22,195 nt of DNA from DATIJC01 sp035479015 (lineage in GTDB: Bacteria > Patescibacteriota > Microgenomatia > UBA1400 > UBA12028): the NCBI GenBank assembly GCA_035479015.1, contig DATIJC010000032.1:1-22195 (forward strand), written 5' to 3'. Position numbers and translations under genes: made by a program. Within the stretch, counting starts at the first letter, position 1, and every line of letters begins with the position of its first letter. The notes beneath the pieces were generated by a model that saw only the letters and a program-made list of their open reading frames with translations, was not told the origin of the DNA and ran no database searches. Shown here in pieces: positions 6,834 to 14,074 of the stretch.

Positions 6834-8660
6834 ATGGATATTCGAAATATCGCAATCATTGCACACGTTGACCATGGCAAGACCACTCTCGTAGACGAGA
6901 TGCTCAAACAGACCCATACATTCCGTGGCAACCAGGCGGAAATGAGCCAAACGACCATTCTTGATAGTAACGACCTTGAGCGCGAAAAAGGCATCACAAT
7001 TCTTGCTAAAAACACCTCGGTCGCCTATGCGGATACCAAGATTAATATCATTGATACCCCAGGCCACGCAGACTTTGGCGGTGAGGTTGAGCGCATTATT
7101 AATATGGCTGATGGAGCTATTTTGCTCGTCGATGCCGCCGAGGGGCCCCTTCCCCAAACCCGTTTTGTTCTCCAGCAAGCCCTCAAGCGCAGGCTCAAAA
7201 TCATCGTTGTCGTCAACAAAATCGACAAACGCGATGCCGAGCCACAAGCAGTCCTCCATCAGATTGAGAATCTCTTCTTACATTTAGTAGATGACGAAAG
7301 TCTTTTGGACTTCCCTGTCATTTACGCCGTTGGGCGCGAAGGCAAAGCATGGAATCATCTTCCAGATGAGACGGAGAAAAATGCTCCAGGTGATTTGCGT
7401 CCCTTGTTTGAACAGATTCTCACCACGGTGCCATCTGCCAGAGGCGATGATGAAGCTCCTTTCCAAATGTTAATTTCTACACTTGAGCGGGATTCATACC
7501 TTGGCAAAATGTGTATCGGCCGCATCAGCCGCGGCACATTACACACCGGTGACCGCGTGGCTCTCATCACTGAGGAAGGCCATCACGGCACCTATAGTGT
7601 AGAGAAGTTGTTCGTTTCCAAGGGTATTGAGAAAGTACCCGTAGAATCAGCAGTTTCCGGTGATATCGTCGCCATCGCAGGCATGAAAGATCTATCAATT
7701 GGGTGGACAGTCACTGCCCCAAACACACCCGAAGCCCTACCCAGTATTAAAGTAACTGAGCCAACCCTTAAGATCTCTATCGGACCCAATACATCACCTT
7801 TGGCTGGCCGCGAAGGAAAGTTTTTGACTTCCCGTCAAATCCAAGAGAGATTGCTCAAAGAAAAAGAAACCAATCTAGGTTTGAAAATTGATGCCGATAT
7901 GGGTGGGGTAGGCTTTATCGTCTCCGGTCGCGGTGAATTACACCTGGCAGTACTTATCGAAACGATGCGCCGCGAAGGCTATGAGATCGAAGTCTCCCGT
8001 CCCCAAGTCATCTTAAAAGAAATCGACGGAGTGATGATGGAGCCATTTGATGAAGTAACAGTAGACATCCCAGACGAGTTTGTCGGTGTCATTACCACTG
8101 AATTTGGTCAGCGCCGTGCCAACACCCAATCAATCGAGCCTAATGGACGGGGTGATACCAGACTCGTCTTCGAGATATCTGAGCGAAATTTACTTGGTGC
8201 TCGCACTGCCCTGCTTACAGACACACGAGGCACACTACAGATGAGTTCAATCTTCTTGGAATACCGTCCAGTCGGTGTGGAATTTGCTCGCATGCGCAAC
8301 GGTGTGTTGATTGCCTCAGAAGCCGGCAAGAGTGCAACCGAAGGCTTGGATAATGCCCAGCAACGTGGCAGCCTATTCGTCGGTGTAGGCGAGGAAGACT
8401 ACATGGGTATGATTGTGGGACTTAACTCCCGCGAACAGGATATGGAAGTCAACATCAACAAGATCAAGGCCAGCAGTAACGTGCGATCTGCCACCAAAGA
8501 CATGATGGTCAAGATCACGCCGCCCGTACGCTTTTCGCTCGAGCAATCGCTAGATTTCCTCGCTGATGACGAACTCCTGGAAGTAGTTCCTTCCACTTTG
8601 CGTCTTCGCAAGAAATTGTTGACTCAAGCCGAGCGCGCTCGCGGCAAGAAAAAAGAATAA
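6834..8660 (+). CDS. typA: Translational GTPase TypA/BipA
   Basis: Ribosome-binding GTPase of the EF-G superfamily linked to ribosome assembly and stress growth. 608 residues, the normal length for TypA. G1 AHVDHGKT (10-17), G2 within EREKGITI, G3 DTPGHADF, G4 NKID. Downstream are the EF-G-like domains and the TypA-specific C-terminus (RMRNGVLIASEAGK, GLDNAQQRG, NSREQDMEVN). EF-G is excluded by the C-terminal part and by the DSNDLEREKGITI version of the switch region. The start at 6834 gives the family's MDIRNIAIIAH; earlier in-frame codons read through the promoter and are not used. An AGGA precedes the ATG at suitable distance. Confidence 0.97.
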   Translation: MDIRNIAIIAHVDHGKTTLVDEMLKQTHTFRGNQAEMSQTTILDSNDLEREKGITILAKNTSVAYADTKINIIDTPGHADFGGEVERIINMADGAILLVDAAEGPLPQTRFVLQQALKRRLKIIVVVNKIDKRDAEPQAVLHQIENLFLHLVDDESLLDFPVIYAVGREGKAWNHLPDETEKNAPGDLRPLFEQILTTVPSARGDDEAPFQMLISTLERDSYLGKMCIGRISRGTLHTGDRVALITEEGHHGTYSVEKLFVSKGIEKVPVESAVSGDIVAIAGMKDLSIGWTVTAPNTPEALPSIKVTEPTLKISIGPNTSPLAGREGKFLTSRQIQERLLKEKETNLGLKIDADMGGVGFIVSGRGELHLAVLIETMRREGYEIEVSRPQVILKEIDGVMMEPFDEVTVDIPDEFVGVITTEFGQRRANTQSIEPNGRGDTRLVFEISERNLLGARTALLTDTRGTLQMSSIFLEYRPVGVEFARMRNGVLIASEAGKSATEGLDNAQQRGSLFVGVGEEDYMGMIVGLNSREQDMEVNINKIKASSNVRSATKDMMVKITPPVRFSLEQSLDFLADDELLEVVPSTLRLRKKLLTQAERARGKKKE

Positions 8661-8670
8661 ATCCCCAAAA

Positions 8671-8698
8671 TTGTAGGGGTTTGATTTATCAAACCCTG
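8671..8698. repeat. TTGTAGGGG hairpin repeat, copy 1
   Basis: TTGTAGG followed by a 9-bp hairpin (GGGTTTGAT, loop TT, ATCAAACCC) and TG. It lies just after typA and could also act as its transcription terminator, being followed by TGTTTGT. It is paired with an inverted copy at 8744-8770. Confidence 0.8.
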
Positions 8699-8743
8699 TT
8701 TGTCACCAATCAAATTATTTATCCATTCGATTGATTAATTTTT

Positions 8744-8770
8744 AGGGCGTGATAAATCACGCCCCTACAA
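8744..8770. repeat. TTGTAGGGG hairpin repeat, copy 2 (inverted)
   Basis: Read on the minus strand: TTGTAGG, then a 9-bp hairpin (GGGCGTGAT, loop TT, ATCACGCCC). It has the same architecture as copy 1 but a different stem sequence. The two copies bound a 45-nt A/T-rich spacer, giving a 100-nt MITE-like unit (8671-8770) with inverted ends. Confidence 0.8.
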
Positions 8771-8792
8771 TAAATTAATGCCGATAATCCTG

Positions 8793-8798
8793 TACAAT
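8793..8798 (+). promoter_or_regulatory. -10 hexamer of the helicase-nuclease gene
   Basis: TACAAT with 9 nt between it and ATG 8808. It favours 8808 over the upstream in-frame ATG 8778, which would lie before the promoter. Confidence 0.4.
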
Positions 8799-8807
8799 GG
8801 CAGCGCG

Positions 8808-11726
8808 ATGCCAATCACCCCATTTGAATCCCAGTATCAAAAACTAAACCCCGAGCAAAAGGCGTCGGTCGATACAATCGATGGACCAGTGATGGTGGTC
8901 GCTGGACCCGGCACTGGAAAGACACAAGTTCTCACCCTTCGTATCGCTAACATTTTACAGAAAACTGACACGGATCCTAAAAATATTCTCGCCCTTACGT
9001 TTACAGAGAGCGCGGCAAAAAACATGCGAACCCGCCTAATAAAACTGATCGGCACCGATGCGTACAAGGTCCGTATTCAAACCTTTCATGGTTTTTGTCA
9101 AAGCATTATTACTGAATATCCCGAGTACTTTCCCTTCGAATTGGAAGCGACTGCCGTGAGTGATGTTGAGAAGTACCAAATCATCCGTGACCTATTAGAT
9201 GATCCTAACTTAAAAGCCCTACGTACTCCGGGATCCAAATATCATTATGTGGGATCAATTCTCGATACAATATCTAAAGTGAAGTCAGAAGGCATTGATC
9301 CAAATGATTTCGAATCCCTTGTAGGGGCTTCATTTATGAAGCCTGGCACAAAAGCCCAGGTTCTCAAATATGAATCTGATCTGGCCAAACAGACAGAATT
9401 TTCGGCAATTTTCGCAAACTACCAAAAGCGACTCAAGAGTCTCAAGCGCTACGACTTTGATGACATGATTATCCAAACAGTTCACGCTCTCAGCCAAAAT
9501 GAATTACTGCGCGCTGAGCTTGAAGAGTCGCTGCAGTATATTTTAGTCGATGAGTACCAAGACACCAACGGTGCACAAAACAAAGTCGTCTTCTTACTTG
9601 CATCTCACTGGGGTGAGAGAGCGAATGTGTTTGTCGTCGGCGATCCTAATCAAACAATCTTTCGCTTTCAAGGTGCCTCACTGGAAAACACCTATAATTT
9701 TGTAACGCATTTCCCAAAGGCTACAGTCGTTACACTCGCGCGAGGGTACCGCTGTACACAAACCGTTTACGACGCAGCTGCAAGGCTGCTTGCAGATCCA
9801 AACACACCCAGCTTGCAAAGCAATAAAACAAAAAATGAACCGATATGTCTAGCCGAGCTTCCCTCACGCACGCTGGAACATCTTTTTGTCGCCAATGATA
9901 TTTCAATACGTCTTAAAAGTGGGACCAAAGCGCAAGACATTGCAATTTTGGTTAAAACGAATGCGCAAGCGACCGAAATTGCCGATGTTTTAGTGCACCA
10001 AGACATACCCATCACTATTGAGCGGCAAATCAATATTCTAGAGTCTCCAGATATCATCCAACTAGTCACATTACTACGCGTGATACTTGGAGAGCGCACG
10101 CAAAACGAGGGAAGAGAACTTTTTGATGTATTAAGTTACCAGTGGTCAAACATAGATCCTCTGCTTGTCATGGGATTATCACGCTCAGCCCACAATGCAC
10201 ATCGAAGCCTGCAAGAAGAGATGAGAGCGCAGAAATTAGAAATTGCGGATAAGTTAGATAAGTGGTCAAGTGATGACGCAAACATGATCTTCCCTGCGTG
10301 GATTGAAACTGTCATCAAGGAATCGGGATATCTAGACTGGGTCGTGCACAGTGATGATAAAAGTGAAAAGTTAGAGAATCTTGTCTCACTCTATAGCGAG
10401 ATTAAACGGTTGACGGCCTCGGATCACACTCTTAACTTGGAAAAGTTCATACATATCTTAGACACAATGCAGGAACAATCTCTTCCCATCGCTCGAGAAA
10501 TTATAGTTTCGTCCAAAACACACGTCACCATCGCTACAGTGCACAAAGCCAAAGGTCGTGAGTGGCAAGTAGTCTATATCCCCAACATGATTGATGGGGT
10601 CTGGGGAAACGCTCGTAAGCGTGCTGGGTTGCCGTTACCTGAAGGGATTTTAACCACACAAACGGAAGACAATCCTGACGCAGATGACCAGCGACTCTTT
10701 TATGTTGCGCTCACCCGCGCAATACAAACAGCAGTACTAACATATTCCAGCGTCACACCCAATCAGGGGAAACTCAAAGAACATGTGGTGAGTCAATTCG
10801 TCGCCACTATTGATCCCTCAAACATGGAGAAATTAGAGACTGATCAATTTTTACAACGCACCGAACCCGCATTGGCTAAACTTGTATCACCTCCCACCAC
10901 CTCGGATTGGACGAGAGAACAGCGCGAGTGGCTCAAGACTCTTGTGGAAGAACTTCCCCTATCCGTATCAACGTTAAATAAGTACCTTCACTCCCCTAAA
11001 GATTTTTACGAAGAAGTTCTCCTACGTGTGCCCCAGGCAAAGAAACCGCATTTCGCTTTTGGCACTGCTATTCACAAAGCTCTAGAGTTTCACTATCGAA
11101 CATATAGAAATAATGAAAACGTCCATCCAGATATTACTGCAACTATTTCTGTTTTTGAAAAAGCTCTTGCTCAGGAAGTCCTGCAATCCAACGATCTCCA
11201 GTCATACCGAGAAAAAGGTAAAGAAGTATTGAATGCGTATCTGGAAGATCGCGGCAACGTATTTCCCTTGGTTGTCTCCACAGAGGAGGGGTTCGGCTGG
11301 CGCCGCGGCAAGATCTTGCTTGGTGATATCCAGCTGACTGGAAAAGTCGACCGTATTGATTTGTTAGAAGAGGGAAAAAAAGGCATCAGAGTCATCGATT
11401 ACAAAACGGGACAAAGTAAAACTATAAATGAGATAGAGGGGAAAGTCGGGACACAGGAATTTTCCGAGCGTGAATTGGCACTGCCGGAAAATATCCGCGG
11501 AGCATATAAACGCCAGCTTCTCTTTTATAAATTGTTGCTGTCCTTAGATCGCCAATACAAACAATATGAAATTGCGCAAGGCGTGTTTGATTTTGTCCAG
11601 CCAAAAAACGGCAAATTGGTCGAGCATTCGTTTGCTCTACTAGACAATGACGTCAGTGATCTTCAGGAGTTGATTAAAGAGGTTATGGCCGAGATCAGAA
11701 GTTTGAAATTCTTGGAGTTTATTTGA
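8808..11726 (+). CDS. UvrD/AddA-type helicase fused to a PD-(D/E)XK nuclease
   Basis: 972 residues. Superfamily 1A helicase motifs: Walker A AGPGTGKT (32-39), Walker B LVDEYQDTN, motif III VVGDPNQTIFRFQGA, motif IV ARGYRCT, motif V VTIATVHKAKGREW, motif VI RLFYVALTRA. The C-terminal 250 residues are a RecB/Cas4-like nuclease (PDDEXK_1 type): LSVSTLNKYLHSP, GTAIHKALEF, GKVDRIDLLEEG, VIDYKTG and QLLFYKLLL. No Fe-S cysteine cluster is seen. The layout matches AddA/RecB-like ATP-dependent exonucleases that process double-strand ends, but no AddB/RecC partner is in the window, so the repair role is inferred. Residues 171-180 (LVGASFMKPG) are encoded by a copy of the TTGTAGGGG hairpin repeat, in the variable 1B region away from the motifs. 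Confidence 0.92.
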   Translation: MPITPFESQYQKLNPEQKASVDTIDGPVMVVAGPGTGKTQVLTLRIANILQKTDTDPKNILALTFTESAAKNMRTRLIKLIGTDAYKVRIQTFHGFCQSIITEYPEYFPFELEATAVSDVEKYQIIRDLLDDPNLKALRTPGSKYHYVGSILDTISKVKSEGIDPNDFESLVGASFMKPGTKAQVLKYESDLAKQTEFSAIFANYQKRLKSLKRYDFDDMIIQTVHALSQNELLRAELEESLQYILVDEYQDTNGAQNKVVFLLASHWGERANVFVVGDPNQTIFRFQGASLENTYNFVTHFPKATVVTLARGYRCTQTVYDAAARLLADPNTPSLQSNKTKNEPICLAELPSRTLEHLFVANDISIRLKSGTKAQDIAILVKTNAQATEIADVLVHQDIPITIERQINILESPDIIQLVTLLRVILGERTQNEGRELFDVLSYQWSNIDPLLVMGLSRSAHNAHRSLQEEMRAQKLEIADKLDKWSSDDANMIFPAWIETVIKESGYLDWVVHSDDKSEKLENLVSLYSEIKRLTASDHTLNLEKFIHILDTMQEQSLPIAREIIVSSKTHVTIATVHKAKGREWQVVYIPNMIDGVWGNARKRAGLPLPEGILTTQTEDNPDADDQRLFYVALTRAIQTAVLTYSSVTPNQGKLKEHVVSQFVATIDPSNMEKLETDQFLQRTEPALAKLVSPPTTSDWTREQREWLKTLVEELPLSVSTLNKYLHSPKDFYEEVLLRVPQAKKPHFAFGTAIHKALEFHYRTYRNNENVHPDITATISVFEKALAQEVLQSNDLQSYREKGKEVLNAYLEDRGNVFPLVVSTEEGFGWRRGKILLGDIQLTGKVDRIDLLEEGKKGIRVIDYKTGQSKTINEIEGKVGTQEFSERELALPENIRGAYKRQLLFYKLLLSLDRQYKQYEIAQGVFDFVQPKNGKLVEHSFALLDNDVSDLQELIKEVMAEIRSLKFLEFI
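9319..9346. repeat. TTGTAGGGG hairpin repeat, copy 3, inside the helicase gene
   Basis: TTGTAGGG followed by an 8-bp hairpin (GGCTTCAT, loop TT, ATGAAGCC) and TGG. Same 5' tag, same TT loop and same overall length as the copies at 8671 and 8744, with yet another stem sequence. Translated in frame as LVGASFMKPG. Confidence 0.75.
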
Positions 11727-11865
11727 CAAGCTCTACTTTGAGAGTAGTATCTACCACAATGATCAACTCATTTTGTCTTTCCATGATTCGCATTACCAAA
11801 TCCGCCACGGCGAGATGAGGGCGATCGTGTAAAGAAAAGTAGAAGAAATATACACCGCCCCTCAC
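11719..11865 (-). CDS. Possible small protein or gene remnant
   Basis: An open frame of 48 codons from GTG 11865 to a TAA at 11719-11721, overlapping the last codons of the helicase gene on the other strand. The translation looks protein-like (HDRPHLAVADLVMRI, then ERQNELIIVVDTTLKVELVK), with an amphipathic helix followed by a beta-strand-like stretch. There is no ATG near the beginning (the first is codon 25), no SD, and the 5' end lies on a plus-strand terminator hairpin. It may be chance, a remnant, or a real small gene. No family recognised. Confidence 0.25.
   Translation of the reverse strand: MRGGVYFFYFSLHDRPHLAVADLVMRIMERQNELIIVVDTTLKVELVK
11723..11750 (+). promoter_or_regulatory. Possible promoter downstream of the helicase gene
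   Basis: Perfect TTGACA (11723-11728), a 16-nt spacer, then TAGTAT (11745-11750). A transcript from here would end at the 11854-11879 terminator after about 120 nt. It contains only a 19-codon ORF (11759-11818), so it would be a short RNA or leader if made. Confidence 0.35.
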
Positions 11866-11879
11866 CCAGGCGGTTTTTT
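11854..11879 (+). terminator. Rho-independent terminator
   Basis: ACCGCC (11854-11859), a 9-nt loop, GGCGGT (11869-11874), then a run of six T (11874-11879). It is oriented to end transcription of the helicase gene or of a short RNA starting near 11757. Confidence 0.75.
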
Positions 11880-11926
11880 AATATCGACATTACGTTAACA
11901 AATAGTTATTAATCCACCGAAATATT

Positions 11927-11969
11927 CGACTCACGATCTGGCCGAATAGGCCTAAAAATCGTGAAGTCG
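11927..11969 (+). other. Structured leader hairpin before the 12003 gene
   Basis: CGAC-TCACGAT (11927-11937) pairs with ATCGTGA-a-GTCG (11958-11969), giving 11 bp with one bulged A. Inside it, GGCC (11940-11943) and GGCC (11949-11952) form a second stem with a 5-nt loop. There is no T-run after it, so it is not a simple terminator. It sits 33 nt before the start codon of the next gene. Confidence 0.6.
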
Positions 11970-12002
11970 TAAATACGAAGGCGGATAAAGATTGGAGGCA
12001 GT

Positions 12003-12326
12003 ATGAATTATGAAATTAAAGCAGTTGGTTTACCTATAGAAGAAGGCATAAAAACGAGACCAGGATATGATGAGCTTTCGAGAGAACAAGAACTTGTTCA
12101 GATATCTATGCAAAGACATATCGGTGACGTGATACCTAAAATGTCTGCACTTTCACTACTGGTTCCAGATCGTTATTTAGATCTAGAGGAAATAGATGAC
12201 GATCAAGTGGTTCACGCACTTTGCGAGATCGCAAGAATTAAGGCAAATGGAGAGTTTCTTTTAGTTAGGTTATTTTCTGAAGCAAACAATCTAACTTTGG
12301 GGCATGTGTTATTGAGAATGTTATGA
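12003..12326 (+). CDS. Hypothetical protein, 107 aa
   Basis: Not recognised. An acidic, mostly helical soluble protein (MNYEIKAVGLPIEEG at the start; acidic LDLEEIDDDQVVHALCEIA in the middle; hydrophobic helix at the end), with no signal peptide and no membrane helix. The start is well supported: GGAGG (11994-11998) lies 4 nt before the ATG, one of the strongest ribosome binding sites in the window. The gene is preceded by a two-tier hairpin. It ends 4 nt from the stop codon of the convergent gene at 12331, with no terminator between them. Confidence 0.65.
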   Translation: MNYEIKAVGLPIEEGIKTRPGYDELSREQELVQISMQRHIGDVIPKMSALSLLVPDRYLDLEEIDDDQVVHALCEIARIKANGEFLLVRLFSEANNLTLGHVLLRML

Positions 12327-12330
12327 CAAA

Positions 12331-12636
12331 CTAGTCGAATGTTCCACCCGGTCTTGATGCTTCAAATGATTGAACCTCAGGCATTGCTATGAGCTCCAAT
12401 AACTGAGCTGGGGTGGCTGAAAGAGCAATGATACCTCCAAGATCTGAATATATTGTTGCTTTTCCTTTTACTTTTTCAAAACTCCCCTGATAAATACACA
12501 TCAACATTGGAAGCGAGAGCTTGTCCACATCTTGACCCGATTCTGCTGCTACGGCAAATGAATGCAAAGTGTAACCATCTAATTTTGAACCGTCTTTGGT
12601 TGCTTCCACTAGTTTTTTATACGCTTCATTTGCCAT
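12331..12636 (-). CDS. Small protein resembling a subtilase propeptide-like domain
   Basis: 101 residues, no signal peptide. A helical first half (MANEAYKKLVEATKD to VDKLSLPMLMCIYQG) is followed by a beta-alpha-beta half. The end, ATPAQLLELIAMPEVQSFEA then SRPGG, resembles the segment that precedes the catalytic domain in many S8 (subtilisin-family) proteases, where a propeptide-type domain ends in LxxLPxVxSIEASRP. There is no protease domain attached or adjacent. It may be a free-standing inhibitor or chaperone-like domain, but this rests on motif memory and is only a suggestion. AAAGGA lies 6 nt before the ATG as a ribosome binding site. Confidence 0.6.
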   Translation of the reverse strand: MANEAYKKLVEATKDGSKLDGYTLHSFAVAAESGQDVDKLSLPMLMCIYQGSFEKVKGKATIYSDLGGIIALSATPAQLLELIAMPEVQSFEASRPGGTFD

Positions 12637-12677
12637 ACAAATTCCTTTCCACTCACAAGTATTTATACATCATATTG

Positions 12678-12762
12678 CGGAGGGGGTGGGATTTGAACCC
12701 ACGAGACTCTTTCGAGTCGCGGGTTAGCAACCCGCTGCACTAGGCCACTATGCGACCCCTCC
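12678..12762 (-). tRNA. tRNA-Ser(GCT)
   Basis: 85 nt including the discriminator G. Acceptor stem GGAGGGG/CCCCTCC, anticodon stem GCGGG/CCCGC around TTGCTAA (anticodon GCT, codons AGC/AGU), a long variable arm (GACTC, loop GAAA, GAGTC) as expected for class II tRNA-Ser, and T-arm GTGGG-TTCAAAT-CCCAC. CCA is not encoded. TGGTAAAAT (extended -10) lies 10 nt upstream at 12773-12781. Confidence 0.95.
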
Positions 12763-12772
12763 AGTGAGTGTT

Positions 12773-12781
12773 ATTTTACCA
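12773..12781 (-). promoter_or_regulatory. Extended -10 of tRNA-Ser(GCT)
   Basis: TGGTAAAAT on the minus strand, 10 nt before the tRNA 5' end. The tRNA-Arg gene has TGATAAAAT at the same distance. Confidence 0.5.
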
Positions 12782-12827
12782 GACAAAAGAAGAAGAGCGG
12801 GAGCATTGATCAAGTGCTGAACGAGTA

Positions 12828-13052
12828 TCATTTCTTCTCAGAAAAATTGTCGCTTGAAAGGCTTCCTTTTTTCTCAGGCTTCGATTTCGTCCTGGATTTA
12901 GATTTCCATGATGAGCTTTGATCAAATGGTATCTGGAGTTCCTTAGAAGTCATCTCCTGAGTCTTACTTAAAATCTTTGAAATAGTGCTCTGAAACGGAG
13001 TTTTCTTTTTATCCTCAGAAAAGAATGCGACTGATGAATACATAGTATCCAT
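12828..13052 (-). CDS. Small Ser/Lys-rich hypothetical protein
   Basis: 74 residues, no family recognised. The first half contains a short hydrophobic/aromatic start (MDTMYSSVAFF) and a polar helix; the second half is very rich in Ser and Lys (WKSKSRTKSKPEKKGSL) and probably disordered. It begins 2 nt after the stop of the proteinase gene at 13055, and its ribosome binding site (GAGGA) lies within the last codons of that gene. The two are therefore translated from one mRNA and probably work together; the role of this partner is unknown. Confidence 0.65.
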   Translation of the reverse strand: MDTMYSSVAFFSEDKKKTPFQSTISKILSKTQEMTSKELQIPFDQSSSWKSKSRTKSKPEKKGSLSSDNFSEKK

Positions 13053-13054
13053 AT

Positions 13055-13933
13055 CTACATTTCCTCGTATTTTATATAATTTTCCTGCGCTTCAATTTTT
13101 GGATCGGCTACTGCACATAAGGCGTTCCAAATTGGAAGCTTATCCGAGTCCTCAATCCCTATTCCACACAACACCGCATCCTCTTTAAAGATACCATAAG
13201 AGTGATCAGGAAAGGTCGTGACGAATTTGTCTGCGGCAGACATGGCCCGCATCCCATTAGGGATCATCCCCTTGATTAGGAGGTCAAAAGCATACCATTT
13301 TCCTATTCTCAGTTTCCGCAAAGCACGCTGACGATGGTAAGGATCAACTTTTTCTAAGGTGGGGAGAACGAGCTGTCTAGAGTGCAATAGTGCAAACTCT
13401 ATCGCTTTATCTTTTCCTATTCTCTCTCCAAACTCTCCTTTTCTTAGGTCCTTGTATATGGTCTTTGCAAATTCCAATGAGGTGGCTTGCAATTGGTTAA
13501 GCGTATCAACAACATCTAATGCAGAGATACTCGATCCATCTATTGGGTGCTCCATAGGTAAATCTAACGGACCCAATTGCGACTCCTCGCTCATATAGAT
13601 CAAGTCTGTGCCGAAAAGCATCAGTGTTGCCGCGCTCATTGCCCTATGAGGAACTACACCGAAAAGTTTGCCTGAAAATCTTTTTCGCAACATCCTCATT
13701 ATTCTAACAGCCGGATACGGATCTCCACCAATCGAGTGAATAACAAGATACAGCGTTTTTGAAGTTGAAATTGAAATTTCTTTTCTTACAACCGCAACTA
13801 AATCCTCTTCAATAGATCTATCATCGCTCAGGAGAAAATAAAGTATGCCTATTTTTGGAAGTGTTTTTTGTTGGGCAGATGGTGTTTGCGATTGCCTTGC
13901 TTGGATATTCTGTGTTTTATCTTGATCTGGCAT
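13055..13933 (-). CDS. SDH-type serine proteinase (ClpP/crotonase fold)
   Basis: 292 residues. After a Gln/Ser-rich N-terminus of about 25 residues come a ClpP-like core with LYLVIHSIGGDPYPAVRIMR (oxyanion-hole Gly-Gly), AMSAATLMLFGTD, in which the Ser of MSAAT is the likely nucleophile, and SQLGPLDLP, where the family has its Asp. This matches the serine dehydrogenase proteinase group (PF01972), related to SppA and ClpP. No signal peptide or membrane helix is seen, so it is probably cytoplasmic. The physiological substrate is unknown. A TGCTATAAT extended -10 (13940-13948) ends exactly 6 nt before the ATG, indicating a leaderless mRNA. The small gene at 12828 follows in the same operon. Confidence 0.82.
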   Translation of the reverse strand: MPDQDKTQNIQARQSQTPSAQQKTLPKIGILYFLLSDDRSIEEDLVAVVRKEISISTSKTLYLVIHSIGGDPYPAVRIMRMLRKRFSGKLFGVVPHRAMSAATLMLFGTDLIYMSEESQLGPLDLPMEHPIDGSSISALDVVDTLNQLQATSLEFAKTIYKDLRKGEFGERIGKDKAIEFALLHSRQLVLPTLEKVDPYHRQRALRKLRIGKWYAFDLLIKGMIPNGMRAMSAADKFVTTFPDHSYGIFKEDAVLCGIGIEDSDKLPIWNALCAVADPKIEAQENYIKYEEM

Positions 13934-13939
13934 GTCGCG

Positions 13940-13948
13940 ATTATAGCA
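13940..13948 (-). promoter_or_regulatory. Extended -10 promoter of the proteinase gene
   Basis: TGCTATAAT on the minus strand matches TGnTATAAT perfectly and ends 6 nt before the ATG, so the start codon would be at +1. Confidence 0.6.
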
Positions 13949-14034
13949 CTCTCAAGCTCAGTCATTTTCCGAGGATTCAGATCCAAATAACCCTCGCTTT
14001 AAGCGTTGTAAAAAGATCAGGGTATTTAGTGTTG

Positions 14035-14040
14035 TATAAT
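14035..14040 (+). promoter_or_regulatory. -10 hexamer (TATAAT) for the 14075 gene
   Basis: Perfect TATAAT. Transcription would start near 14047 and leave a leader of about 28 nt carrying a GGAG before ATG 14075. Confidence 0.45.
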
Positions 14041-14074
14041 GCCGTGCACCACGCACACAAGACGATGGAGATAT

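Noticed and set aside
13994..14004. Palindrome CGCTTTAAGCG between the proteinase and 14075 genes
   Set aside because: Only 11 nt, no T-run, no second copy noticed; likely chance, though an operator cannot be excluded.
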